Shown here one piece after another: positions 1 through 9,350 of a DNA stretch of 32,230 bases (position 1 is its first letter; each line of letters opens with the position of its first letter). The position numbers and the translations under genes were made by a program. The stretch is from Nitrospiraceae bacterium. GTDB lineage: Bacteria; Nitrospirota; Nitrospiria; Nitrospirales; Nitrospiraceae. The stretch lies in assembly GCA_900299325.1 (NCBI GenBank), contig OMJK01000054.1, positions 1-32,230 of the forward strand, in the 5' to 3' direction. The notes under the pieces were generated by a model. It was not told the DNA's origin, did not search any database, and saw nothing but the letters and a program-made list of their open reading frames with translations.

Positions 1-229
1 AGGAGGTCTGGGTTCCCTCGATGACGGGGGATTACATTGTTCGACCGGAGAACCTTACGGGAGAGAGAGACCTCCACTTCGTCGGCAAATCGCCTAATCA
101 GTCCACACCCTGACCTCATCGTAGAGACTGGAGCCCACCGAAGGTCAGATGCGGTGCCGTTGCCTTTGTCCGAGCACCACAAGCCCTGACTATATAAATT
201 CATGGGTCAGTGGTGAAGAGCCACGACTG

Positions 230-402
230 CGAACATTCTCGAATTCCTGCACAATAATCGCCTTGACGAGTCTTCGGCCTCTGCCTCGCGTGTTCCTGTC
301 GGTATTAGCCGCGCTCTTTCTTGCCCATACGGCTCATGCCGATTTCTCCGGCCCCGTTCCGAGGCAACTCTTAACCAGAGCAGACAACTTCTCCCATCAA
401 AC
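230..402 (+). pseudogene. N-terminal remnant of a secreted protein (signal peptide ...VFLSVLAALFLAHTAHADFSGPV), possibly thermonuclease-like, cut next to the IS3 element
   Basis: ORF 149..445 contains a hydrophobic signal-peptide stretch with an AHA-D cleavage site followed by DFSGPV. The reading continues directly into the IS left inverted repeat. The thermonuclease link rests on memory of similar N-termini (DFSGPVVSVLDGDTIEV) only. Confidence 0.3.
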
Positions 403-462
403 GGGTTCAGCCCCGCTTTCACGGACACCTAGCGAAGGCTCATAATGAGCCAGGAGGGTGTC

Positions 463-750
463 ATGGGAGCACGACGGAAGTTTTCAGTCGAGTACAAACG
501 AGAAGCGGTGGCGATGCTCGCGGCGCCAGGGGTGACAGTGAGTCAGGTCGCCGCCGAACTGGGCATTGGAGCGAATGTCTTGGGACGGTGGCGACGGAAA
601 CTCCGCCAGGAGCCGACCCGTGCGTTTCCGGGCCAGGGCCGACCGCGTGACGAGGAGATCGGACAGCTCAAACGGGAACTCGCCCGAGTCACCAAGGAGC
701 GGGATTTTTTGCGCGCAGCGGCAGTGTTCTTCGCGAATGCATCGCGATGA
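463..750 (+). CDS. IS3-family transposase OrfA (HTH)
   Basis: MGARRKFSVEYKREAVAMLAAPGVTVSQVAAELGIGANVLGRWRRKL...; AGGAGG just upstream of ATG 463 (the track start at 445 is also possible). Confidence 0.85.
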   Translation: MGARRKFSVEYKREAVAMLAAPGVTVSQVAAELGIGANVLGRWRRKLRQEPTRAFPGQGRPRDEEIGQLKRELARVTKERDFLRAAAVFFANASR

Positions 751-1616
751 AGTATCGGATGATCCAACGCTGCCGCGCCACGTTTCCCATCCGATTGGTG
801 TGTCGGTGCTTGCGGGTCTCGCCCAGCGGCTATTACGGCTGGACGACGCGGCCGCCCAGCCGACGGACCCAAGCCAACACGCGGTTACTCACGCGGATTC
901 GGCAGCTGCATGTCGAGGCAGATGGGGGCAGCGGCAGCCGGCGGATCTGGGAGGATCTGCGCGCGGCGGGCGAGCAGTGCGGACGGCATCGGGTGGCCCG
1001 CCTGATGCGGCAGGCCGGGCTGCGGGGCATTCCCTAGCGGCGGCGGTGGCGCACCAAACCCGCGGGGACGCCGCCCGCTGGCACGCGCAATCATTTGGAG
1101 CGGGACTTCACTGCCACGGCCCCCAATACCAAATGGGTCACCGACATCACGTACATCCGTACGGCGGAGCACTGGTTGTATCTCTGCATCGTGCTGGATT
1201 TGTATTCGGGCGTGGTCGTGGGCTGGTCGATGAGTCCCCGGCAGGATCGCCAGTTGGTGGTCCAAGCGGTGTTGATGGCCCTCTGGCAGCGGCCGACCCG
1301 CACGCCCGTCATTCTCCACTCGGATCGGGGCTGTCAGTTTACCTCGGACGAATACCAGCAGTTCCTCGCGGCCCATCACGTGATCAGTAGCATGAGTGCC
1401 GTGGGGAGCTGCGCCGACAATGCGGCCGCCGAAAGCTTCTTCGGGAGGCTCAAACGGGAGCGGGTGAATCGGCGGCAGTACCGGACGCGAGCCGACGCGC
1501 GAGCGGATCTCTTTGACTACATCGAACGCTGGCACAATCCCCGGCAGCGGCGGAGACTGGCGGTTCAGCAGCAAGGGAAGAAACTCTTAACTCACCTGTC
1601 CGTGGAAACGGGGTAG
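747..1616 (+). pseudogene. IS3-family transposase OrfB (rve/DDE integrase), interrupted by an in-frame TAG at 1035-1037
   Basis: 747..1037 and 1095..1616 are in the same frame. HTH_21-like part (SPSGYYGW...SRRIWEDLRAAGE) then DDE part ([13 protein letters not shown]...[11 protein letters not shown]...FFGRLKRE). Only a TAG (likely from CAG) separates them. Confidence 0.85.
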
Positions 1617-1652
1617 AACCCATTTGCGCGGCTTGCAAAGAAAGACACTAGC

Positions 1653-2057
1653 TCAAGCGCCTATTGAACCTTGACAAGGATTACAAAAAAATATCCCGTG
1701 AGTCGAGAGACTCGGAATGGGTGACGTGGAAATAACAATGACGGTGAGAAATTCGGTGCTGGACCGTCCGGGAAGTCCGAACCCCCGGACAAAGCATGCA
1801 CCGTTCGGCATCGGCAACACATGCTCGACGCCACAGGAGAGCCCTTTGCCGTGGCTCAACGAAGCTTGGATCGCATGGCGGAACTCGCGCGCAACATCAT
1901 GCACATGGTTAGGCAACAGAGTCCCCGCCGGGGTTTTGGACATCGGCGAAAGCGCCGGCTGAAGAAGTTGCTTGGCATACGGGCTGATGTGCAGCACGTC
2001 GAGCGAATGCGAGAAAACTATGACGCCTTCAACAGCCGATTCCGTTGCGAGATTCAT
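1653..2057 (-). CDS. PAS-like sensory domain protein (possibly truncated)
   Basis: MNLATESAVEGVIVFSHSLDVLHISPYAKQLLQ... resembles a PAS N-terminus, and ...FVRGFGLPGRSSTEFLTVIVIS resembles its C-terminal strands. No clear SD. Confidence 0.45.
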   Translation of the reverse strand: MNLATESAVEGVIVFSHSLDVLHISPYAKQLLQPALSPMSKTPAGTLLPNHVHDVAREFRHAIQASLSHGKGLSCGVEHVLPMPNGACFVRGFGLPGRSSTEFLTVIVISTSPIPSLSTHGIFFCNPCQGSIGA

Positions 2058-2283
2058 GGGGCGCTTAATTATGGATGGTGACTCTACTGTCCAACATGAT
2101 TGTGGACATACTCTGGCACATTCGACAGGCGAACCGTAACATGATGGGATTACTACTTATATACCTCTTACGTAGTATGGCTATGGTGAGACGGCCAGGC
2201 GACTAGCCCGCAACAGATAATTCTCATGTAAGAGCACGTGATTCTACCGCCTTGTAACCGATCCAACCGCGTGGTTCAGTAAC

Positions 2284-2368
2284 GGGGGTGAAGGTCGCTG
2301 GGACAGGGAGGCCCACCCTGCCAGTTCATGGCCTCTGCGTCCTCCTGGAGAGGCCAGCCTTCACCCCC
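2284..2368 (+). ncRNA. Candidate structured RNA (three-way junction) of unknown class
   Basis: Outer stem GGGGGTGAAGG (2284-2294)/CCTTCACCCCC (2358-2368), 11 bp perfect. Arm 1 CTGG-ga-CAGGG/CCCTG-CCAG (2298-2324). Arm 2 GGCCTCT/AGAGGCC (2330-2355) with loop gcgtcctcctgg. Strand is not determined. Confidence 0.45.
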
Positions 2369-2685
2369 AGCCACTCTCCTCTTTCATTACAAACACACCG
2401 ATCAGGCATATCGCGAAGAGCCCACTCCGTCGTATATATCTAATGTATAAGTTAATTAGTTTACTACAAGTGATTGTTGTTAAACGTATTATATATCTAT
2501 TAAATTATTAAAAACCGATCGGCATGCACCGCCAAATACTACTTTCGGGTTAGTACGTATACCTCCTCTACGGTATTTCACGGGTCCCCTCATCCATCTA
2601 TCTTCTAAACAAAGCGAGCAGAGTCCGCTTGTGAAAATTCAGAGGAAACAATCGGAAGAATAACGACCGGCACGCGGAGGCGATC

Positions 2686-2886
2686 ATGCAGAAACAGGCA
2701 GGCAAGGTGGGAACCATTCGACGAAACGTTCGCGGAAAGGCCTGTCCCTATTGCGGAGGACACAAGTATCAGCTGGTTCTACGGCCACACTGTTCGCCTG
2801 AAAATGCGGGCTTATTCGCCCGCTGCACCCAATGCCAGCGGCCTCATGGGCTCGATGAAGAATTGGGGCGGATCCTGTGGATGTAA
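2686..2886 (+). CDS. Small zinc-ribbon protein
   Basis: 66 aa with two Cys pairs: ACPYCGGHKY...ARCTQCQRPH. Confidence 0.6.
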   Translation: MQKQAGKVGTIRRNVRGKACPYCGGHKYQLVLRPHCSPENAGLFARCTQCQRPHGLDEELGRILWM

Positions 2887-3314
2887 TCCCGCTCGCCCTG
2901 CAATCACCTGCACACTCCTCGAGATGAATCGATAGAAGGAGTTCATCAAATAATGCCGCTCCCCGCGTGGACTGACCAGAAAGCCCAGGCCAAGAGAAAG
3001 CTCAGAGCATTACAGCTGTTGACTCATGGTGGGATGAGCCGCCCGGTATCGACAGAAATTCGATCGCCCGCTTCTTTGGCGAAAAACTCCACAAACGTCT
3101 CTTTTGAAGATCGCATGTCCAGTGGATTATCTTTGCTAAGAATCGTTTCCCGTTCCAAATAGCCCGACCTGATCGATACTCTGCCCCATTCACACGATCA
3201 ATCATCAGCTAGGATCTCGCAACTCCCTTGTACGTCCTCTTCGCCTGAGGTAAGATCACACCCGCTTGCTTCCCGCCCTCGCTGCGGGCATGACACCCTG
3301 AAGAGATTACGTGT

Positions 3315-3408
<94 letters not shown>

Positions 3409-3564
3409 CACAACTTGAAGCTTCAACCGGCAGAGTAGGTTAACGTTCAAGCCCTTTCGGCCACGTCGCATATTGCCTCACCGATTTCTATTGTGTGATT
3501 CGCAGGGCTGTCGTATTGTTGCTCGGCAAGTTACGGCCTCTCTCCTCACAAGAAAGGACCATCC

Positions 3565-4242
3565 ATGCAGATTGTGATTGCTATTCTGTGGGCCCTGCTT
3601 CTGCTACCGACTTCTTCGGCCTTCGCAGGGCCTCCGGAGCCATCAACCGACGAACAAAAAACCCTGTATGCGTTGGGATTGGCCATCAGCCAATCGCTGG
3701 GAATCTTCTCGCTTACCGAAGCTGAGTTGGACCTGGTGAAATCAGGGTTGACCGACGGTGTGCTCAAACGGCCGCAGAAAGTCGACCTCCAGGCCTTTGG
3801 GCCAAAGATTCAACAATTGCAGCAGACGCGAGCAACCGCAAGTGCGGAAGCTGAGAAGAAGGCCGGGACCGCGTTTCTGACCAAGGCAGCGGCTGAAAAA
3901 GGGGCCGTAAAAACCGAGTCCGGCATTGTCATCACAACCATCAAGGCCGGGACCGGCGCCACGCCTAAAGCATCCGACACCGTCAAGGTCCATTACCACG
4001 GCACACTGATCGACGGAACAGTCTTCGATAGTTCCGTCAAACGTGGCGAGCCTGCAACCTTCCCGCTCGGACAAGTCATCAAGTGCTGGACCGAAGGTGT
4101 ACAACAGATCAAGGTGGGAGGCAAAAGCCGTCTGGTCTGCCCGTCAAACCTGGCATATGGCGACCGCGGTTCTCCGCCGATGATCAAGCCGGGCTCCACC
4201 CTGATCTTTGAGGTGGAGTTGCTGGAAATCGTCTCGAAGTAA
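3565..4242 (+). CDS. Exported FKBP-type peptidyl-prolyl cis-trans isomerase
   Basis: Signal peptide, FKBP N-terminal-type region, then GTGATPKASDTVKVHYHGTLIDGTVFDSSVKRGEPATFPLGQVIKCWTEGVQQIKVGGKSRLVCPSNLAYGDRG. Confidence 0.93.
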   Translation: MQIVIAILWALLLLPTSSAFAGPPEPSTDEQKTLYALGLAISQSLGIFSLTEAELDLVKSGLTDGVLKRPQKVDLQAFGPKIQQLQQTRATASAEAEKKAGTAFLTKAAAEKGAVKTESGIVITTIKAGTGATPKASDTVKVHYHGTLIDGTVFDSSVKRGEPATFPLGQVIKCWTEGVQQIKVGGKSRLVCPSNLAYGDRGSPPMIKPGSTLIFEVELLEIVSK

Positions 4243-4259
4243 CGCTGCACCATGCTGAT

Positions 4260-4304
4260 CCTTCGTACGGCCTGCGGCAGGAATGCCATCCGGCCGTACG
4301 AAGG
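4260..4304. terminator. Hairpin between convergent genes, likely a transcription terminator
   Basis: CCTTCGTACGGCC (4260-4272)/GGCCGTACGAAGG (4292-4304), 13-bp perfect stem with an inner GGCA-GGAA-TGCC hairpin. Lies between the FKBP stop and the channel gene stop. Confidence 0.6.
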
Positions 4305-4343
4305 TAATTTCATCGCTGAAAGATCGTTCAGCCACATTCTTCT

Positions 4344-5876
4344 CTAGAGACCATCACCTATTTTCCGCCCCCAGAGAAACTTATACATCTTCGCTATAAG
4401 CGAACGGGTTTCCTTTGCCAAATCTTGGGCATCCCGTTCACGATGCATGGCCTCACGGGCTATTTGGCTATTCATTTGCCTGGCGACCACCACTGCGCCG
4501 ATTCGGTCAATGACATCGGCATTCCCATCGATTGCTCGTCCAAATGCTTCTTTCCCAATGACCAGCACGCGAGCAGGCGTCTCACAGACGACCGTCACGG
4601 ATCGCGGCGCGCCGGTCAACAGCGACATCTCGCCGAAGAATTGCCCTTTCGCCATCCGGTTGACAATCTTGCTCAAGCCGCCGGCTTCTTCTTCGACATT
4701 CATCACTCCGTCCAGAATGACAAACAGCTCCTGCCCGTCCGCCCCCTGCCGCACCACACGTTCGCCCGGAAGGAACTCCTCCACACGGGCATCGCGGACC
4801 AACACCACCAGTTGCTCCTCCGACAGCAATGACAGAATGTCGACCTGACGTATGTGCGTGAGGATCTGGTCATCTGATACCGTCGCCCGCTCGTGAGACC
4901 GTCCCCTCGCATCCATGCGCACCGCCATGTGCGGGGTCGGCATCGGAATACGGTGGCGGCGGAACGCGTTCCACACATAGATTCGCACCCGGCTCTCGAT
5001 ATCGAGCACCTGCCCGAAGTCGGCTAGTGCAAACCACAATTGATACTGCGCGCCGGTTTCCTTGAACGCATGCAGCCGCGCCATAGGAGCCGGCTTACGC
5101 AACACTCCGTCGACCGCCGCCGCAGCGTCCGTCAACACGCCGCAGACAAGACGAGGGGCAACATCCTCGGAAGCCTCAATGATCAACGATTGCACGTGGA
5201 CCGGCGTCCGACTGTAATTCGTCACACGCGATTGAATGACGGTGTCGTTCGGAATCGTCACCTGGGACTGTGCCCGCGTGGTTAACGTCACATGACTGAA
5301 GTTGATGCCGGTGACGATGCCTTCACATTCCATGACGGACACCCAATCGCCAATCCGGATCATTTTCCCCATCGAGATGCCGGAAAAAACCGGACCAGGG
5401 TATCGCGCAACGCCACACCTACGATGGCGGTCATCACAGTCGGCAGTGCCACCAGCGCAACAGGATCGACCTGGAACAGCACCTGCACGATCACCAGCGC
5501 AGTCGCCGCCAACCCGACGCCCATGATGAGCATCCGCACAATGTCCGGGATATAGGCGCTATGGCGATCGATCAGATATTCGCCGATGACGAGCAGATCG
5601 AGCGTTTTCAACGCGACAAACGACACGCTCAGCCATGTCGCCCCCGTCAATACCAGCACACCCGTGGGCGAAGGAGCCGGCAGCACTTCTTGTCGAATCA
5701 GTACTCCTGCAGCGGTCAGAAGAAAGCAGCCCGCGGCGACGGGCCAACAGCGACACGCCCCCGACAATCGCGATGAGCAACACGGCTGCTCCGATCAGCT
5801 TCGCAGCAATCAGACCGACATCCATGAAGCCTGTCTCCAATGGAGGATCAATACCCCTCAGCCATAAAAATAGCAA
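4344..5876 (-). pseudogene. MscS-superfamily mechanosensitive channel with C-terminal cyclic-nucleotide-binding domain, two frameshifts
   Basis: 5559..5876 (TM start), 5360..5767 (TM/MscS core ...VGVALRDTLVRFF) and 4344..5372 (MGKMIRIGDWVSVMECEGIVTGINFSHVTL...FGEMSLLTGAPRSVTV) join into one protein. The outer segments share a frame and the middle is in another. Confidence 0.75.
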
Positions 5877-6022
5877 TCCCCGCCCAGATCACTCGACGCC
5901 TGCGAAAAGATGTGGAACTCGAGTCGGTTGAATTGGTAAGATGCGCAGGCTTCTCCCCATGCGGGCGGGAGGAGACACGCGACGCAATCAACTTCCCGTG
6001 CAACCCTGCCGAACACGATCGT

Positions 6023-6098
6023 GCCGAGGTAGCTCAGTTGGTAGAGCACAGCCCTGAAAAGGCTGGTGTCGACAGTTCGATTCTGTCCCTCGGCACCA
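6023..6098 (+). tRNA. tRNA-Phe (anticodon GAA)
   Basis: Acceptor gccgagg...cctcggc, discriminator A, encoded CCA; anticodon arm gccct-GAA-aaggc; T-arm acagttcgattctgt. Confidence 0.95.
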
Positions 6099-6164
6099 CT
6101 TCCCCGTCTACACTACACCCCTTCATCCGTTTCCGATCAGCACGTCCGGCGAAAACATGACCAC

Positions 6165-6968
6165 CTACGCACCGGTCGGAAGACCGCTGAGATAGAAGGA
6201 TGCGATCGCGGCCGTCGCCGCCACATTGAGTGATTCGACGCCCCGTGCGAGCGGGATGGAAAACCGGCACGCGGAAGCCGCGAGCGTGGCCGCGGAAAGC
6301 CCCCGACTCTCGTTGCCAACCGCAATCATCAATCGGGTGGGAATCTGGCGGATCTCTCGCAGCCGAACTGTTCCGGGAGCAGGGACAACCGCCGCGTACA
6401 ACGCGCATTTCGCATCGGCAAATGCAGCCGGATGCGCTGCTCGAAACACCGGCAACGTCAGGATCGCACCGGCCGTCGCACGAACGACTTTCGGCGCGAA
6501 CCAGTCGGCCGAGTCGGGGGTCAGCCATAATCCGGTCAGGTTCAATGCGGCGGCCGTCCGGATAATCGTCCCGACGTTTGCCGGATCGCGCAACTGCTCG
6601 CCGTAGATCCCCACCACGCGAGGCTGGTTCAATGCTTTGGACTCGTCCCAGTGCGGCTGCCGGACGATTGCAAGAATTCCCTGCGGAGTTTCGGTATCCG
6701 ACAACGTCCCCAACGCCGCATCAGTTCCGCCATAGAGCCGGCCGGAACACTTCCGAAGGGCCTCTCCGGCGGCGGGGTTCTGGCGAAGAAATCGCGGTGT
6801 GACCACCAGCGTCAGAACGGCATCGGGAAAGCGCTGAACGAGATCAAAACACGCGAGGGCGCCCTCCATCAGGAAGGCGCCCTCTGCTGTTCTGACTCGC
6901 TTATCTTTGGAGAGGCTTCTGATGCGAGCGGCGTGAGCCCGCGTCAGGGCAGGGAAAGAGGATGCCAC
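6165..6968 (-). CDS. SpoU/TrmH-family RNA 2'-O-methyltransferase
   Basis: SPOUT motifs: YGEQLRDPANVGTIIRTAAALN...IAVGNESRGLS...FSIPLARGVESLNVAATAAI. Confidence 0.9.
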   Translation of the reverse strand: MASSFPALTRAHAARIRSLSKDKRVRTAEGAFLMEGALACFDLVQRFPDAVLTLVVTPRFLRQNPAAGEALRKCSGRLYGGTDAALGTLSDTETPQGILAIVRQPHWDESKALNQPRVVGIYGEQLRDPANVGTIIRTAAALNLTGLWLTPDSADWFAPKVVRATAGAILTLPVFRAAHPAAFADAKCALYAAVVPAPGTVRLREIRQIPTRLMIAVGNESRGLSAATLAASACRFSIPLARGVESLNVAATAAIASFYLSGLPTGA

Positions 6969-6975
6969 TGCCCTG

Positions 6976-7317
6976 CTAGCGCCGCTTCCGTTCGGAGGCG
7001 GCTTCTGCCGCCCGGATTCGTTGCGCCCTGGCTTTCGCCCGCTTCAACGCCGTCAGTTTGCCGCGGGTCCGGTCCTGTTCGGTCTGCAGCTGTTGCATCT
7101 GCGATTTCAGGTATTCCTTTTCCCGCTTATGCAGACTGGCACACTCCGACCGGGACAGATTATTCCAGTCGCCGCTGTTGCGCGCCCGTTTAATCCGGTC
7201 CTCAAGCGACTCACGGAGCTGCCTGGCCCGCATCGTCAGCAGGGACTTCAAGGCCTGCTGTCGGCGCTGCACCTCTTCTTCTTCCGCCATAATACCGCGA
7301 ATATCGGTTCCCAACAT
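6976..7317 (-). CDS. Hypothetical basic coiled-coil protein
   Basis: Charged, heptad-like 113-aa ORF with no strong competitor on the other strand. Confidence 0.55.
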   Translation of the reverse strand: MLGTDIRGIMAEEEEVQRRQQALKSLLTMRARQLRESLEDRIKRARNSGDWNNLSRSECASLHKREKEYLKSQMQQLQTEQDRTRGKLTALKRAKARAQRIRAAEAASERKRR

Positions 7318-7489
7318 GTTTGTTCTCCTCCTTGCCGAGAACTACGTAGCGCGAAAGTATTGTACTCGATCTTCCTCCCGATCTTCCACTTGCAATAAAC
7401 TCACTTAAGCTATTGTTATAATTGAACATTAAAATGTTTGACTTCGCGAGATCGTTGAAGCGGCGCACGGCTTTCTGTATGATCGCGCC

Positions 7490-7951
7490 ATGCCAATTGG
7501 ATCGATTATTCAGGCCTGGCGGCTGTCCAGGAAGCAATCAGTGGAGTCGCTGGCGGGCTCTGCCGGCATCACCGGCGGGCAACTAGAAGCTATTGAGGCG
7601 AACCAAACCGATCCTCCCGCAGCAACGATTGAAGCCATTGCATCAGCGCTTCGCATTCCCCCGTCCTGGCTCTTTGACGTGCCTCAGTCGTTCGAATGTC
7701 TGTTTAGCGACGATGAGGGAAGCACCGACGCACCGGCTTCCGGAACCGATCCGGTCACAGACCGCATCCTCACCGGCAGCCGAATGGACCGCTCACTCTA
7801 TGTCTTGTTGACCGCGTTGATGCAGGCAGGCGACCCGAAGCTGCTGCGCGCCGCTGAAATGAGCCTTCGCAGCCTCGTGAAGCAATCCCGTCAGGCCACT
7901 GTTCCCTGGCAACAGCGTCCACCGGGACATTTCGAACCCCCGAGCGACTAA
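7490..7951 (+). CDS. XRE-family helix-turn-helix regulator
   Basis: IIQAWRLSRKQSVESLAGSAGITGGQLEAIEANQTDPPAATIEAIASALRIPPSWLF is a canonical HTH_3. Confidence 0.8.
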   Translation: MPIGSIIQAWRLSRKQSVESLAGSAGITGGQLEAIEANQTDPPAATIEAIASALRIPPSWLFDVPQSFECLFSDDEGSTDAPASGTDPVTDRILTGSRMDRSLYVLLTALMQAGDPKLLRAAEMSLRSLVKQSRQATVPWQQRPPGHFEPPSD

Positions 7952-8014
7952 CACCGTACCTGATCGACCGGGATCGCTCACTTCACGTTCTACAAAACAG
8001 GGCTCCCCCTCCCG

Positions 8015-9208
8015 TTACAGTACTTGCAGGATGAAACACTTGAGGTACCGCGTCTCCGGCATGGAGGCGAGGATGGGATGGTCCGGAGCCTGGCCCCGCT
8101 GTTCCAGCAGGCGGACGGTCCGGCGGGCGTCATGTGCCGCGCGGGCGACGGCGCCCCAGAGTTCCGCTTCGCTGACGTGATGGGAGCAGGAACTGGTCAC
8201 CAGAAACCCGTCTGGGCGGGTCAGGCGTATCCCCAAAATATTGACATCTTTATAGCCGGCTAGGGCGCGAGGTACCGACGGTTTGCTGCGGGCAAAGGCC
8301 GGCGGGTCGAGCAACACCAGATCATAGCGCCGGCCCGCCCGGTCCAACCGGCGCATCTCGTCGAATGCATCGGCCGCTTGATAGGTAACCCGGTCTTCGA
8401 CCCGGTTCAATCGGGCATGGGCCTTCGCCAACTCCAGCGCGTCCTCGCTGATATCAATCCCTTCAATCGATTTCGCTCCCGCCAGCGCGGCATGAATACC
8501 GAAGGCGCCGGTGTGGCAGAACACCTCCAGTACTTCTGCGCCAGCAGCGAGCCGGGCCGCAGCCAGGCGATTCTCCCGTTGGTCGCAAAACCATCCCGTC
8601 TTCTGGCCCCGTTCGATGTCGACCACAAATGTCGCCGGCCCCTCTGTAATGGTGACGTGCGTCGGACCGGTCCCTCGTAAAAATCGCCGCTCGACCGCCA
8701 GGCCCTCCAGCGTTCTCGACTTGGCATCGTTACGAAGATAGACCGCCTCTGCGCCCGACTCCGCAAGCAGCAACTCAGCCAGCCGTTCTTTGCGGCGATC
8801 CATGCCATACGCCAGCGCCTGCATGACCAGCATCCGGTCATACCGATCCACGATCAGTCCCGGCAGCCGGTCGCTTTCTCCATGAATTAACCGGTAGGCA
8901 TTCGTTCCGGACACTACACGCTCGCGCAGACGGATGGCCTGTTCGATTCGACGACGCCAGAACGAGTCGTCGATGGGCTCATCGTCGACGGTCAGTAGTC
9001 GCACGCGAATCTTCGACGACGGATTGTAGAAACCGCGTCCATGCCAGCGCCCGACCGGTGTCAGAACATCGACCAGATCGCCGGCCGCCGGTTCGCCACG
9101 CACCTGTTCCACATGGCCGGCATAGATCCACAGATGCCCGGGGTCACCCTTCATCCACTGCGTATTGAGGGTGACCTGTGCGGTGACCGGATCGGACGAA
9201 TTCGTCAT
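8015..9208 (-). CDS. rlmI: Class I SAM-dependent rRNA methyltransferase, RlmI-like (PUA + MTase)
   Basis: N-terminal PUA-like region (GHLWIYAGHVEQVRGEPAAGDLVDV), ...EVLEVFCHTGAFGIHAALAGAKSIEGIDIS...YDLVLLDPPAFARSK...LVTSSCSHHVS. Confidence 0.85.
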   Translation of the reverse strand: MTNSSDPVTAQVTLNTQWMKGDPGHLWIYAGHVEQVRGEPAAGDLVDVLTPVGRWHGRGFYNPSSKIRVRLLTVDDEPIDDSFWRRRIEQAIRLRERVVSGTNAYRLIHGESDRLPGLIVDRYDRMLVMQALAYGMDRRKERLAELLLAESGAEAVYLRNDAKSRTLEGLAVERRFLRGTGPTHVTITEGPATFVVDIERGQKTGWFCDQRENRLAAARLAAGAEVLEVFCHTGAFGIHAALAGAKSIEGIDISEDALELAKAHARLNRVEDRVTYQAADAFDEMRRLDRAGRRYDLVLLDPPAFARSKPSVPRALAGYKDVNILGIRLTRPDGFLVTSSCSHHVSEAELWGAVARAAHDARRTVRLLEQRGQAPDHPILASMPETRYLKCFILQVL

Positions 9209-9350
9209 GCCTTACTTATCCAATTGCGAACCGGCAAAGGTCAAGCGCAACGACATCGCATCGGCACACATCGAACCGTACACCACTTTGCTTGACGGAG
9301 ATCGGCCAGTGTGGTTTGCTGAAACAGGGACCTCATCCGGGAGAAGCCCG

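Larger units (their letters stand above)
403..1621 (+). mobile_element. IS3-family insertion sequence, orfA plus interrupted orfB, with terminal inverted repeats
   Basis: IRL gggttcagccccgctttcacggacacct (403-430) matches the reverse complement of IRR acctgtccgtggaaacggggtagaaccc (1594-1621) with a few mismatches. It encloses IS3 orfA/orfB in the usual -1 relation. Exact outer ends may extend a few bp. Confidence 0.85.

Noticed and set aside
1-119. Minus-strand partial ORF MRSGCGLIRRFADEVEVSLSRKVLRSNNVIPRHRGN... running off the left edge
   Set aside because: Looks vaguely protein-like but only ~39 aa are visible with no identifiable family; cannot be supported from this window.
1821-2081. 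86-aa + strand ORF (MLDATGEPFAVAQRSL...)
   Set aside because: Antisense to the better-supported PAS-like ORF; Arg-rich with no domain.
3002-3205. Overlapping small ORFs on both strands (2953..3162 + and 3002..3205 -)
   Set aside because: Neither has recognisable motifs or clear codon bias. The + ORF has a weak SD (aaggag), but this is not enough to call.
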